This document shows positions 1 to 8,302 of a DNA stretch of 64,000 bases, one piece after another. The DNA comes from Sinorhizobium sojae CCBAU 05684 (GTDB lineage: Bacteria > Pseudomonadota > Alphaproteobacteria > Rhizobiales > Rhizobiaceae): the NCBI RefSeq assembly GCF_002288525.1, contig NZ_CP023067.1, positions 496,001 to 560,000 on the forward strand, written 5' to 3'. Each line of letters starts with the position of its first letter. The stretch's first letter is position 1. Made by a program: the position numbers and the translations under genes. The notes under the pieces were generated by a model that was not told the DNA's origin, made no database searches, and saw only the letters and a list, made by a program, of their open reading frames with translations.

Positions 1-910
1 GTATGTGCATGGCGGCTGATTCGGCGAGCCCTTCGAGATCATAGCCGCCCTCGAGCAAACTGACGACGCGATTGCCGGAGCTCTTGCCGGCAACCTCCAT
101 CAGGCGTCCCGTTGCCCAATCGAAATCCTCCGCCATCAGGTTGAGCTGCGCCAAAGGATCGCGGTAATGCGCGTCGAAGCCGGCGGAGATCAGCACGAGG
201 TCCGGGCGGAAATTGTCGAGTGAGGTCAGAATGCGAGCGCGGAATGCGTCGCGGAAATGCTCGCTGCCGCTGTTGGGCGACAGCGGAGCATTGACTATGT
301 TGTGCTTTACGCCCGTCTCCTCCTTGGCACCGGTGCCGGGATAGAGCGGCATCTGGTGGGTGGAGCAGAAGAGCACCGAAGGGTCGTTCCAGAAGATGTC
401 CTGTGTGCCGTTGCCGTGGTGCACGTCCCAATCGACGATCGCCACCCGCTCGACGCCATGCGCCCGCTGCGCGTGACGCGCGGCGATCGCGACCGTGTTG
501 AAGAAGCAGAAGCCCATCGGCCTGTTCTTCTCCGCGTGATGGCCGGGCGGGCGAGCCGCGATAAAGGCATTGTCCGCCTCGCCGGAGAAGACGGCATCCA
601 CGGCCGCGACTGCGGCGCCAATGCCTGTCATGGCTGCATCGAGGCTCGATGGGCAGGCAAAGGTGTCCGCTTCGATCTGCGAGATATCCTCTTCCGGAAT
701 CCATTTCTTGATCGAGCACAGATGCTCCTCGGTATGGGCAAGAAGAACCAGATCCTCGCTGCCTTTCGGCGCCTCTACCCTCTTCAGCTCGGCAAAGTTC
801 GGGTGCTCCAGCGCAAGGTTCAGTGCCTTCAGCCGATCCGGCCTTTCGGGGTGTCCTTCCGGAACGATATGTTCCAGAAAAATCGGATTTTCATAGAGCT
901 GCGTGGTCAT
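1..910 (-). CDS. Histone deacetylase-family / acetoin utilisation-like hydrolase, C-terminus cut by window edge
   Basis: About 303 residues are visible from an ATG at 910; the C-terminus runs off the left edge. The arginase-fold zinc deacetylase signatures are clear: RPPGHHAE near residue 118, then [11 protein letters not shown] near 160, which supplies the metal-binding Asp/His and active-site His pair, and later SAGFDAH with the next metal Asp. Bacterial members deacetylate small acetylated amines or lysines (family knowledge); the substrate here is unknown. It lies on the same strand as the MDR gene upstream, 63 bp away, and could share its transcript. Confidence 0.9.
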   Translation of the reverse strand, partial: MTTQLYENPIFLEHIVPEGHPERPDRLKALNLALEHPNFAELKRVEAPKGSEDLVLLAHTEEHLCSIKKWIPEEDISQIEADTFACPSSLDAAMTGIGAAVAAVDAVFSGEADNAFIAARPPGHHAEKNRPMGFCFFNTVAIAARHAQRAHGVERVAIVDWDVHHGNGTQDIFWNDPSVLFCSTHQMPLYPGTGAKEETGVKHNIVNAPLSPNSGSEHFRDAFRARILTSLDNFRPDLVLISAGFDAHYRDPLAQLNLMAEDFDWATGRLMEVAGKSSGNRVVSLLEGGYDLEGLAESAAMHI

Positions 911-973
911 CTGCGCAAAGCTAGTGCGCGCGCCCGTCAAAATCCATGGCAGCGACCACAATTCTGCCGATTT

Positions 974-1942
974 TCAACAGCGCGGATCGATGAGGATCTT
1001 GCCGTCCCGATGCGGATCGGCTTGGTGCGCCAGGGCATCGGCGAGCCGTCCCAAGGGATAGGTAGCGGCAACCGGGCTTGAAAAGAGCCCGTCGCGCAGT
1101 CCCGCGAAGCTTCGGGCAAAAGCGGCATCGATCGCGCCGCGACCGGCGGAATGTACCCAGTTTCTCAGCCACAGGAAGGCAAAGCGGACATCGGGCCGGG
1201 CGGCGATTGCCGCCGGCGGCACCGGAACGTTGCTCAGCGCTCCATACTGGATCAAAGTGCCACCGGGATGAATGGACCGGCGGATCAGTTCGCCGGCAAA
1301 CGTGCCGCCGACCGCGTCGAGCACCGCTTCGAAGATCGTTGCCGGGGGAAGCCCGCTGCCATCGGTGACGATGACCCTCTGCTCCGCGTCGAAGCGGCCG
1401 CGGCTTTTGTCGCTGCGAAGGATCGCCGTCGGCACCGCACCTTCGCGTTCAACGAGCTTCATCAGCATGCCGCCGATTGCCGAGCCCGCCGCGGTGACGG
1501 CGACCGAGCGGCCCGCCAGAGAGCCGAAATATCTGCGCAGATCCTCGACCAGCCGAAGCGCCGTCAGCGGGTTGACATAGCTCATGGCGGCTTCGCTGTC
1601 GCTGATATCGTCCGGCACGCGAAAGCACCATTCGGCCGGGCGCACGAGAAACTGCTGCCACAGCCCGCTCGCGCCGATCGGGATCACACGATCGCCGGGA
1701 TTGAGATCGCGGACGCCCGGGCCGATGCGGCTCACCACGCCGACACCCTCGAAACCGGGCACGAAGGGCAGTTCGGTGCGGGCGCGATAGGCGCCGGTGA
1801 CCGGGATGAGGTCCGAAGGATTGATCGCCGCGAGCGCGATTTCGATCTCCACTTCCCCGGCTGCCGGCTCAATGAGGGGGGCGTCCACAAGCTCTATCAC
1901 TTGTTCCGGATCGCCAAACTGTCTAACCAGGGTGGAGCGCAT
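974..1942 (-). CDS. Zinc-independent MDR-family NAD(P)H quinone/enoyl reductase-like protein
   Basis: This 322-residue medium-chain dehydrogenase/reductase has the GroES-like N-terminal domain (INPSDLIPVTGAY, then PFVPGFEGVGVV) and a Rossmann domain with AAGSAIGG near residue 150. No structural zinc cysteine cluster is visible, which fits the quinone/enoyl-reductase branch (2-enoyl thioester reductases, Zta1-like). The start ATG at 1942 is only 14 bp from the ATG of the divergent thioesterase, so its promoter must overlap the neighbour's coding sequence. With thiolase, acyl-CoA ligase and thioesterase nearby, an enoyl-CoA type substrate is plausible but inferred. Confidence 0.85.
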   Translation of the reverse strand: MRSTLVRQFGDPEQVIELVDAPLIEPAAGEVEIEIALAAINPSDLIPVTGAYRARTELPFVPGFEGVGVVSRIGPGVRDLNPGDRVIPIGASGLWQQFLVRPAEWCFRVPDDISDSEAAMSYVNPLTALRLVEDLRRYFGSLAGRSVAVTAAGSAIGGMLMKLVEREGAVPTAILRSDKSRGRFDAEQRVIVTDGSGLPPATIFEAVLDAVGGTFAGELIRRSIHPGGTLIQYGALSNVPVPPAAIAARPDVRFAFLWLRNWVHSAGRGAIDAAFARSFAGLRDGLFSSPVAATYPLGRLADALAHQADPHRDGKILIDPRC

Positions 1943-1956
1943 GGGAAGGGTCTCGC

Positions 1957-2358
1957 ATGGACGGCATCAAGCGGGAGAATGTCACGGAAATCCGCATTCC
2001 GTTTCGCGATATAGACATGCATGGGCACATGCACAATGCGGCCTATTACGCGCATGCGGAAGCGGCGCTTTCCAATCTCTGGCGGCACCGCCCGGCTGTC
2101 GAGCACGAGCCGGCCTATCTCGTGCGCCGTTCGGCCTGCATCTTCCATCGGGGTCTGCGTTTCGACGACCCCGCCCGCTTCACCGTGACCGTCGCCAAGG
2201 TCGGAGGCAGTTCGGTGAGCTTTGCCGTTCGTGTCGAGACCGGCGAAGCGCTTGCTGCCGAGATCGAAATCGTCTGGGTCGCCGTCGATCGCGGGCGCCA
2301 CCAGCCGGTGCAATTGCCGGCGGCAACCCGTGAATGGCTCGCCGGCTATCTCTCCTGA
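1957..2358 (+). CDS. Hotdog-fold acyl-CoA thioesterase (4HBT family)
   Basis: A 133-residue single hotdog domain, the normal length for YbgC/FcbC-type thioesterases. Residues 15-32 carry the family signature RDIDMHGHMHNAAYY, containing the Asp and the GH pair that bind the thioester. The start is ATG 1957, preceded by GGGAAGGG at 1943-1950. It is the only plus-strand gene among minus-strand genes: its start lies 14 bp from the MDR start and its last 13 bp overlap the 3' end of the thiolase. It probably hydrolyses a CoA thioester in the cytoplasm; the chain specificity cannot be read. Confidence 0.85.
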   Translation: MDGIKRENVTEIRIPFRDIDMHGHMHNAAYYAHAEAALSNLWRHRPAVEHEPAYLVRRSACIFHRGLRFDDPARFTVTVAKVGGSSVSFAVRVETGEALAAEIEIVWVAVDRGRHQPVQLPAATREWLAGYLS

Positions 2359-3536
2359 TCGAGGCGACGGCCGCGGAAATGCGCGACAATACCCATGCCG
2401 CCGCCGACGCCCATCATTGCCAATCCCTGACTTTCAGACGTCGCAAGCATCTGCGAAAACAGTCGCACGACCAGGATGGCGCCGGAAGCGCCATAGGGGT
2501 GGCCGAGCGCAATCGCGCCGCCGTCAAGATTGACGCGCTCTGGCATGATTGCGAGCCGGTCGAGGCTGCCCAGGACCTGCGAGGCGAATGCCTCATTGAA
2601 CTCGATGAAGTCGATATCGGCAATGTCGAGTCCCGGATTGCGGGTGCGAAGCCTTGCCATCGCCGGAACGGGTCCTAGCCCGAGAAGGTTCGGGTCGACC
2701 CCGGCCGTGGCGGCATCGATGAACTCGAGCGCGAAGGAAATCTCGAGCCGGCGTGCTTCGGCGAGGCTCGTCACCAGCACCATAGCGGCGCCATCGTTGA
2801 TCGGGCAGGCATTGCCGGCGGTGACGGTGCCGCCCCGGACGAAAACCGGCTTCAGCCGGGCGAGCGTTTCTGCGGACGCATTGGCGCGTGGGCATTCATC
2901 CGTGGCAACCGGGCCGGACGGGGTCGTGACCGGCACGACCTCGCGCGTGAAGCGCCCGGCAGCCTCCGCCGACACGGCGCGGCGGTGGCTTTCCAGCGCA
3001 AACTGATCCTGGCGCTCCCGTGAGATGCCGCAGGCGGTCGCGACGTTTTCGGCCGCGACGCCCATATCCGGATCGCCGATGAAATCGGGCGCCATGCGTG
3101 CGCGCTTCACCGGTCGCAGTTCCTCGCCCCGCACAAGCGGCGGCCGGAGTCGGATATGGGCGCGGCTCGCGCTCTCCGTGCCGCCGGCGATATAGAACCG
3201 TCCCGCACCGGCCTGGATCTGCCGGGCGGCAAGCACGATAGCCTCAAGACCCGAGCCGCATTGGCGATCGACCGTGACGCCGGGAATGGATACCGGCAGA
3301 TGGGCTTCGAGGGCGGCCAGTCGGGCGAGATTGCCGGCGCTGTTTGCGGCGTTGCCGAGGACCACGTCGTCGATCTCGCCACCGTCCATGCCTGTATCAG
3401 CGATAATGCTTTCGATCAGCACGGCGGCAAGGCTTGCGGGCTCCACGTGGGCCAGGCTGCCATTGACGCGGCCGATCGGCGTGCGCAAGGCAGCGATGAT
3501 GACTGGTGTGCGGGACGGATCAGATGAGGCGTTCAA
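2346..3536 (-). CDS. Thiolase-family protein (acetyl-CoA acetyltransferase-like) with altered second active-site Cys
   Basis: About 396 residues with the full thiolase fold. The nucleophilic Cys is present in VDRQCGSGLEAI near residue 85, and the catalytic His in GGAIALGHPYGASGA near 340. The C-terminal motif that normally reads C-(I/V)-GGG-MG instead reads M-M-G-V-GGG-MG, so the acid/base Cys is Gly. I chose TTG 3536 because GGAGGAGA precedes it; a TTG at 3557 in the same frame would contain that ribosome-binding site. The start overlaps the 3' end of the acyl-CoA ligase by 17 bp, implying translational coupling. It may be a degradative or biosynthetic thiolase with impaired chemistry, or use another acyl acceptor. 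Confidence 0.85.
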   Translation of the reverse strand: MNASSDPSRTPVIIAALRTPIGRVNGSLAHVEPASLAAVLIESIIADTGMDGGEIDDVVLGNAANSAGNLARLAALEAHLPVSIPGVTVDRQCGSGLEAIVLAARQIQAGAGRFYIAGGTESASRAHIRLRPPLVRGEELRPVKRARMAPDFIGDPDMGVAAENVATACGISRERQDQFALESHRRAVSAEAAGRFTREVVPVTTPSGPVATDECPRANASAETLARLKPVFVRGGTVTAGNACPINDGAAMVLVTSLAEARRLEISFALEFIDAATAGVDPNLLGLGPVPAMARLRTRNPGLDIADIDFIEFNEAFASQVLGSLDRLAIMPERVNLDGGAIALGHPYGASGAILVVRLFSQMLATSESQGLAMMGVGGGMGIVAHFRGRRLDQER

Positions 3537-5013
3537 GGGCAGGGTTCTCCTCCGCAATCCATTGCCGGAGTTCCTTGGCGGCGACCTTGCCGGAGGCGGT
3601 CATCGGCATGTGCCGGCAGAGCCAGATCTTGCGCGGATGCTTGTAGCGCGGCAGCGCGTCAGCAAGATGGCGCGCCAGCGCGGCCCGATCGAAGGAGCCG
3701 TTCGGCTGGATGATCGCCGCAAGCTCGCTGCCGAGTTCGGGGTGATCGAGGCCGAAGACGCAAACCGCCTCGACCCCGGCAGCCGCCATCATGACCGCTT
3801 CTACCTCGGAAGGGTAGATGTTGTTGCCGCCGGAGAGGAGCATGCCGCCGGCACGGCCGATCAAATGCAGCGTGCCGTCGGCATCCAGGAAGCCGAGATC
3901 GCCGACCGTTCCGAGGGCGCCTTGCCTTCGAAAGCCCGCGCCGTCGCGCGCGCCGATATATCCATCCGAGATCAATTCGCTTTCGACGAAGATCGTTCCT
4001 GTTTCGCCCTGGGGCAGCGTGTTGCCGTCGTCGTCAAGGATCGCCAGGCGAACGCCGGGGAATGCCCTGCCGACTGCCGTCGGACCGTGCCTGTCCGCGG
4101 CACCGGAGCAGGTGATGAAGCCGAGTTCCGAGGCGCCGTAATATTCGGTGACCGCCGCGCCGGGGAAGGTGCGGCGCGCTGCCTGCCGGTCGGCGGGCGT
4201 CAGCTTGGCGCCGGCGCTGGTGATCTTCTCGACCGAATTCCAGGCGCGCCCCCGCGCCTCGGCGCAGAGCCGCCGCAGCATGGTCGGCACGAGCACGAGC
4301 CGCTTGACGTTTCGCTCGGCGATCTCGTTCAGCGCCGGACGTGGTTCGAAATGCGCTGCGCCAATGAATTCGGCGCCTGCCCAAAGGCACTCCGCAAGGG
4401 CGTAAAGCGTCAGACCATGCGCAAGCGGTCCGGGCGCATAGGTCGTCGTCTCCGGCCCAATCCCGAAGAAGCTCTGGCCGGCTTCGAGACTGATGCGCCA
4501 AGAGCGGCGATCGCGGACGATCGCTTTCGGTTCGCCGGTCGTGCCGGAGGTAAAGACGACGAGGAACGGCTCCGCGCCATCGCCGACCTGGAGCGGCAAA
4601 GAGCCGGAGAACGCATCCAATGCGTGGCTTTGCCCGGCGGACGGCACTTCGACGCGCAGCAAATCGCCATCGGGGCGGATGACGATCTCGGGGCGCAGTT
4701 GCGCCTTCATCCGCCGGCGCGTCGCTTCCGGCAGGTGCGGATCGATAAGGGCGGCGCAATTGCCACCGGCTGTCGCGGCGATGAAGGCCGCGGCAAAGAG
4801 CGGATGGTTGCCGATCTCGAGCGCGATCAGGCGCGCGCGGCCGGACAGGACGCTTTGCCGGGTCGCCTGTGCGGCAGTCCGCTCGATGGCATAGAGCATG
4901 CGGCCGGCGTCCGCGGCCAACTCCTCGAAGGAGAAGACCCGGCTCTCCATGCGGAAAGCCGGGGCGTGCGGGCTCTCAGCCGCATGGAGCGCGATCGCGC
5001 CGGAAAGCGGCAT
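3520..5013 (-). CDS. AMP-forming acyl-CoA synthetase / ligase (ANL superfamily)
   Basis: A 497-residue adenylating enzyme that would activate a carboxylic acid to acyl-AMP and then acyl-CoA. Motifs in order are FTSGTTGEPKAI (A3, near 155), TEYYGASELGF (A5, near 280), VGDLGFLDADG (A7), the hinge region LIGRAGGMLLSGG (A8) and the C-terminal MTASGKVAAKEL holding the catalytic Lys (A10). The ATG at 5013 follows the bioY stop by 4 bp, and the bioY stop region forms its TGAGG ribosome-binding site. The substrate is unknown; its place behind bioMNY suggests biotin, a biotin vitamer or a pimelate-like acid, but this is inference. Confidence 0.88.
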   Translation of the reverse strand: MPLSGAIALHAAESPHAPAFRMESRVFSFEELAADAGRMLYAIERTAAQATRQSVLSGRARLIALEIGNHPLFAAAFIAATAGGNCAALIDPHLPEATRRRMKAQLRPEIVIRPDGDLLRVEVPSAGQSHALDAFSGSLPLQVGDGAEPFLVVFTSGTTGEPKAIVRDRRSWRISLEAGQSFFGIGPETTTYAPGPLAHGLTLYALAECLWAGAEFIGAAHFEPRPALNEIAERNVKRLVLVPTMLRRLCAEARGRAWNSVEKITSAGAKLTPADRQAARRTFPGAAVTEYYGASELGFITCSGAADRHGPTAVGRAFPGVRLAILDDDGNTLPQGETGTIFVESELISDGYIGARDGAGFRRQGALGTVGDLGFLDADGTLHLIGRAGGMLLSGGNNIYPSEVEAVMMAAAGVEAVCVFGLDHPELGSELAAIIQPNGSFDRAALARHLADALPRYKHPRKIWLCRHMPMTASGKVAAKELRQWIAEENPALERLI

Positions 5014-5017
5014 TGCC

Positions 5018-5581
5018 TCAGGCGCGGGCCGGCAGCAACGGATAGCCGGCGTAGACGGCACGCGCCGCCAGCGTGGCGATCGCGGCCTTCAAGAGGTCGC
5101 CCGGGATAAAGGCCAGCGAACCGCCTGCGGCGGCGAGGAACGGCGTGCCCGTGACGAAGGAAAGCCACGGAACGCCGATCGCATAGAGCACGAGAATGCC
5201 GCCGACCACCGAAGCGACGAAGAAACCGATGAACTGGCGGCCCTCCGAAATTCCGGGTCGGATGGCGCGCTCGGCGATCAGGCCGGTGACATAGGCGGCG
5301 ACGGCCCAGCCAAGGATGAATCCGCCGGAGGGGCCGGCGAAGATGGCGAGGCCGCCGCGGCCACCGGACAGGACCGGCAAGCCGATCGCGACCAGGAGAA
5401 TGAAGAGCAGGAAGGAGAGCGCCGCGCGCCTGGCGCCGATGATGCAGCCGGCAAGCATGACGCCCATCGACTGGGCTGTGATCGGAACCGGGATGAAGCC
5501 GAGAGTGATCGGTGGAATGAGGCCGAGCACGACGACGATCGCGGCGAAAAGCGCTATGAGGACGAGGTCTCTGGTGTTCAT
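5018..5581 (-). CDS. bioY: Biotin transporter BioY (ECF S component)
   Basis: BioY is the biotin-binding S component of energy-coupling-factor uptake systems. The 187-residue protein is strongly hydrophobic with about six membrane segments. It has the family-typical PVPITAQSMGVMLAG near residue 30, then a GGRGGLAIFAGPSGGFILGW stretch near 75-95, and ends with the YAGYPLLPARA tail. ATG 5581 is preceded by a weak purine-rich site. The gene sits 31 bp after bioN and 4 bp before the acyl-CoA ligase, so it is the middle of a five-gene operon. Confidence 0.95.
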   Translation of the reverse strand: MNTRDLVLIALFAAIVVVLGLIPPITLGFIPVPITAQSMGVMLAGCIIGARRAALSFLLFILLVAIGLPVLSGGRGGLAIFAGPSGGFILGWAVAAYVTGLIAERAIRPGISEGRQFIGFFVASVVGGILVLYAIGVPWLSFVTGTPFLAAAGGSLAFIPGDLLKAAIATLAARAVYAGYPLLPARA

Positions 5582-5612
5582 GTGGTCCTACCCTCTATTA
5601 GAAATCGCGAAT

Positions 5613-6218
5613 TCATTGACGGCGAAAACCGCGGGCGTCAATGGCGGCCGCAATCGTATCCGCATCTTTCAACGTCAGGATGATGAGCGGACCGATGATC
5701 GTGAGCGACCTGATCGGCACTCCGCGTGCGCGATGCGCCTCCCTGATAGCCTGGTAGCGGGCGAAGATATCGGGAACGAAGCGCAGCACGAGGCCGAGCG
5801 CGAGGCTGACATCGGCCGCTTGAACCAGGCCCAGGCGCTCGATCGGCCTCAACAGAGCCGTCACCGCGTCCATGAACGCGCCGATCGTCGTCGTCGCCGT
5901 GACGGCCGCGGCAAAGAGGACGAGCGCCATGAGCCTGAGGACGAGGGCAAACACGTCAGGGACCGGAATGAGAAAGAGATTGACGAGGGCGAGCACCAGG
6001 ATGGTGAAGAAGACGAAGCCGACGCGCGCAAACGCCTGGCGAAGCGTCAGGCCGAGCGAGAAATAGAGTCCGCCGCAGAACAGAAATGCCGGCAGCAGCA
6101 GCAACAATGAGTTGGTCGTAAAGAGCGCGATGCTGAGGGCGAGGAGGGCAATCAGCTTCGCCCGCACCGGCGCGCGGTGAAACCAGGTCTGGCCCTCGAC
6201 ATAGAGGCTCGTCAGCAT
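5613..6218 (-). CDS. bioN: BioN, ECF transporter transmembrane (T) component
   Basis: The 201-residue membrane protein is the CbiQ/EcfT-type coupling subunit that links BioY to the ATPase. Several hydrophobic segments occupy residues 20-120. Two Ala-Arg-Gly motifs typical of T components are visible: HRARGVPIR near 165 and IDARGFRR at the extreme C-terminus; these dock on the ATPase. Its ATG at 6218 overlaps the bioM stop by 7 bp. Confidence 0.93.
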   Translation of the reverse strand: MLTSLYVEGQTWFHRAPVRAKLIALLALSIALFTTNSLLLLLPAFLFCGGLYFSLGLTLRQAFARVGFVFFTILVLALVNLFLIPVPDVFALVLRLMALVLFAAAVTATTTIGAFMDAVTALLRPIERLGLVQAADVSLALGLVLRFVPDIFARYQAIREAHRARGVPIRSLTIIGPLIILTLKDADTIAAAIDARGFRRQ

Positions 6219-6892
6219 CCGGCGACCTCGTGGTAGTGCCGGATGGTCTCGCCCGGGCTCCCATCGGCGATCAGCCTGCCCTCGTGAAAGAGCAAAAGCC
6301 GCTCGACGCCTTCGACGAGCCCCAGATCGTGGGTGATGACGATCGTGTCCTCGTCGAGCGCCTCGATCGTTTCTGCGACCATGCGGCGATTGCGCAGGTC
6401 GAGCTGGTTGGTCGGCTCGTCGAGGATCAGGATTTTCGGCCCGGTGACGACGACGCTCGCCATGGCGACCAGCTGCGTCTCGCCTCCTGACAGCTCGTGC
6501 ACCCGCCGCCTGGCGAGATGGCTGACGCCGAAGCGCTGCAGCACCGCCTCCGTTCGAAGTGAGATCTCCTTGGCCGGCAGACCGCGATTCTTCAGGCCGA
6601 AGGCGATGTCGTCGGAGACGATCGGCATGATCAACTGGTGCTGCGGGTTCTGGAAGATGAAGCCGGCCTCGGCGAGCACGGCCCGGTCGTCCTTGACCGT
6701 ATCGAGACCATTGACCTCGACGCGCCCCGTCGTCGGCTTGACGAGGCCGTTGATCAGCCGGGCGAAAGTGGTCTTGCCGCAGCCGTTGAGACCGATGATG
6801 CCGATGCGCCGTTCATTGAGGGTGAGGGCCAGCGGGTGAAGCGCGACCCTATCGCCGAAGCGGACAGAACAATCGGTAAGGCGGATATCCAA
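6212..6892 (-). CDS. bioM: BioM, ECF transporter ATPase (A component)
   Basis: An ABC ATPase of about 226 residues. Walker A is GLNGCGKTT near residue 33, the Q-loop IFQNPQHQL near 73, the signature LSGGETQLV near 130, Walker B ILILDEPTNQLD near 150 and the switch ITHDLGL near 188. I chose TTG 6892, giving the N-terminus LDIRLTDCSVRFG, because GGAGAGGA lies upstream. An in-frame start at 7000 would add 36 poorly conserved-looking residues and crowd the divergent gene at 7035. It is the first gene of bioMNY-ligase-thiolase. Similar bioMNY genes are known in rhizobia for biotin uptake. Confidence 0.92.
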   Translation of the reverse strand: MDIRLTDCSVRFGDRVALHPLALTLNERRIGIIGLNGCGKTTFARLINGLVKPTTGRVEVNGLDTVKDDRAVLAEAGFIFQNPQHQLIMPIVSDDIAFGLKNRGLPAKEISLRTEAVLQRFGVSHLARRRVHELSGGETQLVAMASVVVTGPKILILDEPTNQLDLRNRRMVAETIEALDEDTIVITHDLGLVEGVERLLLFHEGRLIADGSPGETIRHYHEVAGC

Positions 6893-7034
6893 GCCTCGTA
6901 TCCTCTCCTGGTATCCTCGCGCATTTCGTGCTCGCTCTATAGGCAAGTCGACGGGTAAGGGCAATGCGGCACTGCCCGGATGCTCGCGGCGAAAGGGCAT
7001 TTGAAAAATGGGAATATAAGCCTATCCTCGGAAC

Positions 7035-8237
7035 ATGACGATTCGCCTCTCCAATCGCGATGCCCGGCGCATCTTTCTTTCCACGCAGGGTCTCTCTACC
7101 GCGCCGCACCGCGCGCTCGGCAAGGAAGGGCTGCTTCAGCTCATCCACGACATCGGCTTCGTGCAGGTGGACAGCATTGCGACCGTCGAGCGCGCCCATC
7201 ACCAGATCCTGTTTTCCCGCAACCAGACTTACCGTCGGGAGCACCTGACGGAGCTTCTCGAAAAGGACGGCGAGCTCTTCGAGCATTGGACGCATGACGC
7301 CTCGATCATTCCGAGCAGTTTCTTCGTCTATTGGAAGCACCGCTTCAAATGGGAAGCCGAAACGCTTAGCGAGCGCTGGCGCAAGTGGCGCGGCGACGGG
7401 TTCGATGCCGGTTGCGATGAGACCTATGAACGGATCGCAAGCAACGGCGCGGTCATGGCGCGTGATCTCAAGGAGGAGGATCACGAGTCCGGCGGCTGGT
7501 GGAACTGGCACCCGTCGAAGACGGCGCTCGAAGTGTTGTGGAGGCAGGGCAGGCTCGCCATCGCCCGGCGCGAGAACTTCCAGAAGGTCTATGATCTCAC
7601 CGAACGTGTCATTCCCGCGCGTCATTACGAGGGCGATGTCGGCCACGAGGAATTCGTCGACTGGGCCTGCCGCAGCGCACTTGAGCGGCTCGGTTTTGCG
7701 ACCCATGGCGAGATCGCCGCTTTCTGGGATCTCGTATCGCCGGGGGAGGCCAAGACCTGGGTGGCGGCCCATCGCGACGAGCTCTGCGAGGTCGCCATCG
7801 ACACCGCCAATGGCGGCAAGCCCCGCCCGTCCTACGCCTTCGCAGGCTTTCCCAACACGCTCGGCGAGATTGCCGATCCGCCCGGCCGCATCCGGGTGCT
7901 GAGCCCTTTCGACCCTTTGCTGCGCGACCGCAACCGCACCGAACGACTCTTCGGCTTCTTCTATCGCATCGAGGTTTTCGTGCCCGAACCGAAGCGCGAA
8001 TATGGCTACTATGTTTTTCCGCTGCTCGAAAGCGACCGCCTGATCGGCCGCATCGACATGAAAGCCGACCGCAAGCGCGGCAGCCTCGACGTGCGCCGCC
8101 TTTGGCTGGAGCCGGGCGTCAGGGCCACGTCCGGCCGCATGGAGAAGCTTGCCGCAGAACTTGACCGCATCGCCCGCTTTGCCGGCGTCGGCGAGATCAA
8201 GCTGCTCGACGGTTGGAACGCCGGCATGTCCACCTGA
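7035..8237 (+). CDS. YcaQ/AlkX-family winged-helix DNA glycosylase-like protein
   Basis: A 400-residue HTH_42 family protein. The N-terminal third has SNRDARRIFL and GFVQVDSIATVERAHHQILFSR, in which QVD at residues 44-46 matches the catalytic QxD of YcaQ, the interstrand-crosslink glycosylase of Escherichia coli. The centre carries the expected WTHDASIIP and the C-terminal part RIRVLSPFDPLLRDRNRTERLFGF. ATG 7035 is used. It is transcribed away from bioM across about 140 bp. DNA repair is the likely role; lesion specificity is not predictable. Confidence 0.85.
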   Translation: MTIRLSNRDARRIFLSTQGLSTAPHRALGKEGLLQLIHDIGFVQVDSIATVERAHHQILFSRNQTYRREHLTELLEKDGELFEHWTHDASIIPSSFFVYWKHRFKWEAETLSERWRKWRGDGFDAGCDETYERIASNGAVMARDLKEEDHESGGWWNWHPSKTALEVLWRQGRLAIARRENFQKVYDLTERVIPARHYEGDVGHEEFVDWACRSALERLGFATHGEIAAFWDLVSPGEAKTWVAAHRDELCEVAIDTANGGKPRPSYAFAGFPNTLGEIADPPGRIRVLSPFDPLLRDRNRTERLFGFFYRIEVFVPEPKREYGYYVFPLLESDRLIGRIDMKADRKRGSLDVRRLWLEPGVRATSGRMEKLAAELDRIARFAGVGEIKLLDGWNAGMST

Positions 8238-8302
8238 GCTTTTTTCTTGGCTTGCGGCCTCGCGCTCCCTAAATGGAGCAGGAATCCTTCATGGAGCAGA
8301 CG

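Noticed and set aside
3274-5109. A 611-codon plus-strand frame across the acyl-CoA ligase
   Set aside because: The minus-strand ligase has all ANL motifs and operon spacing; the plus frame has no recognisable domain.
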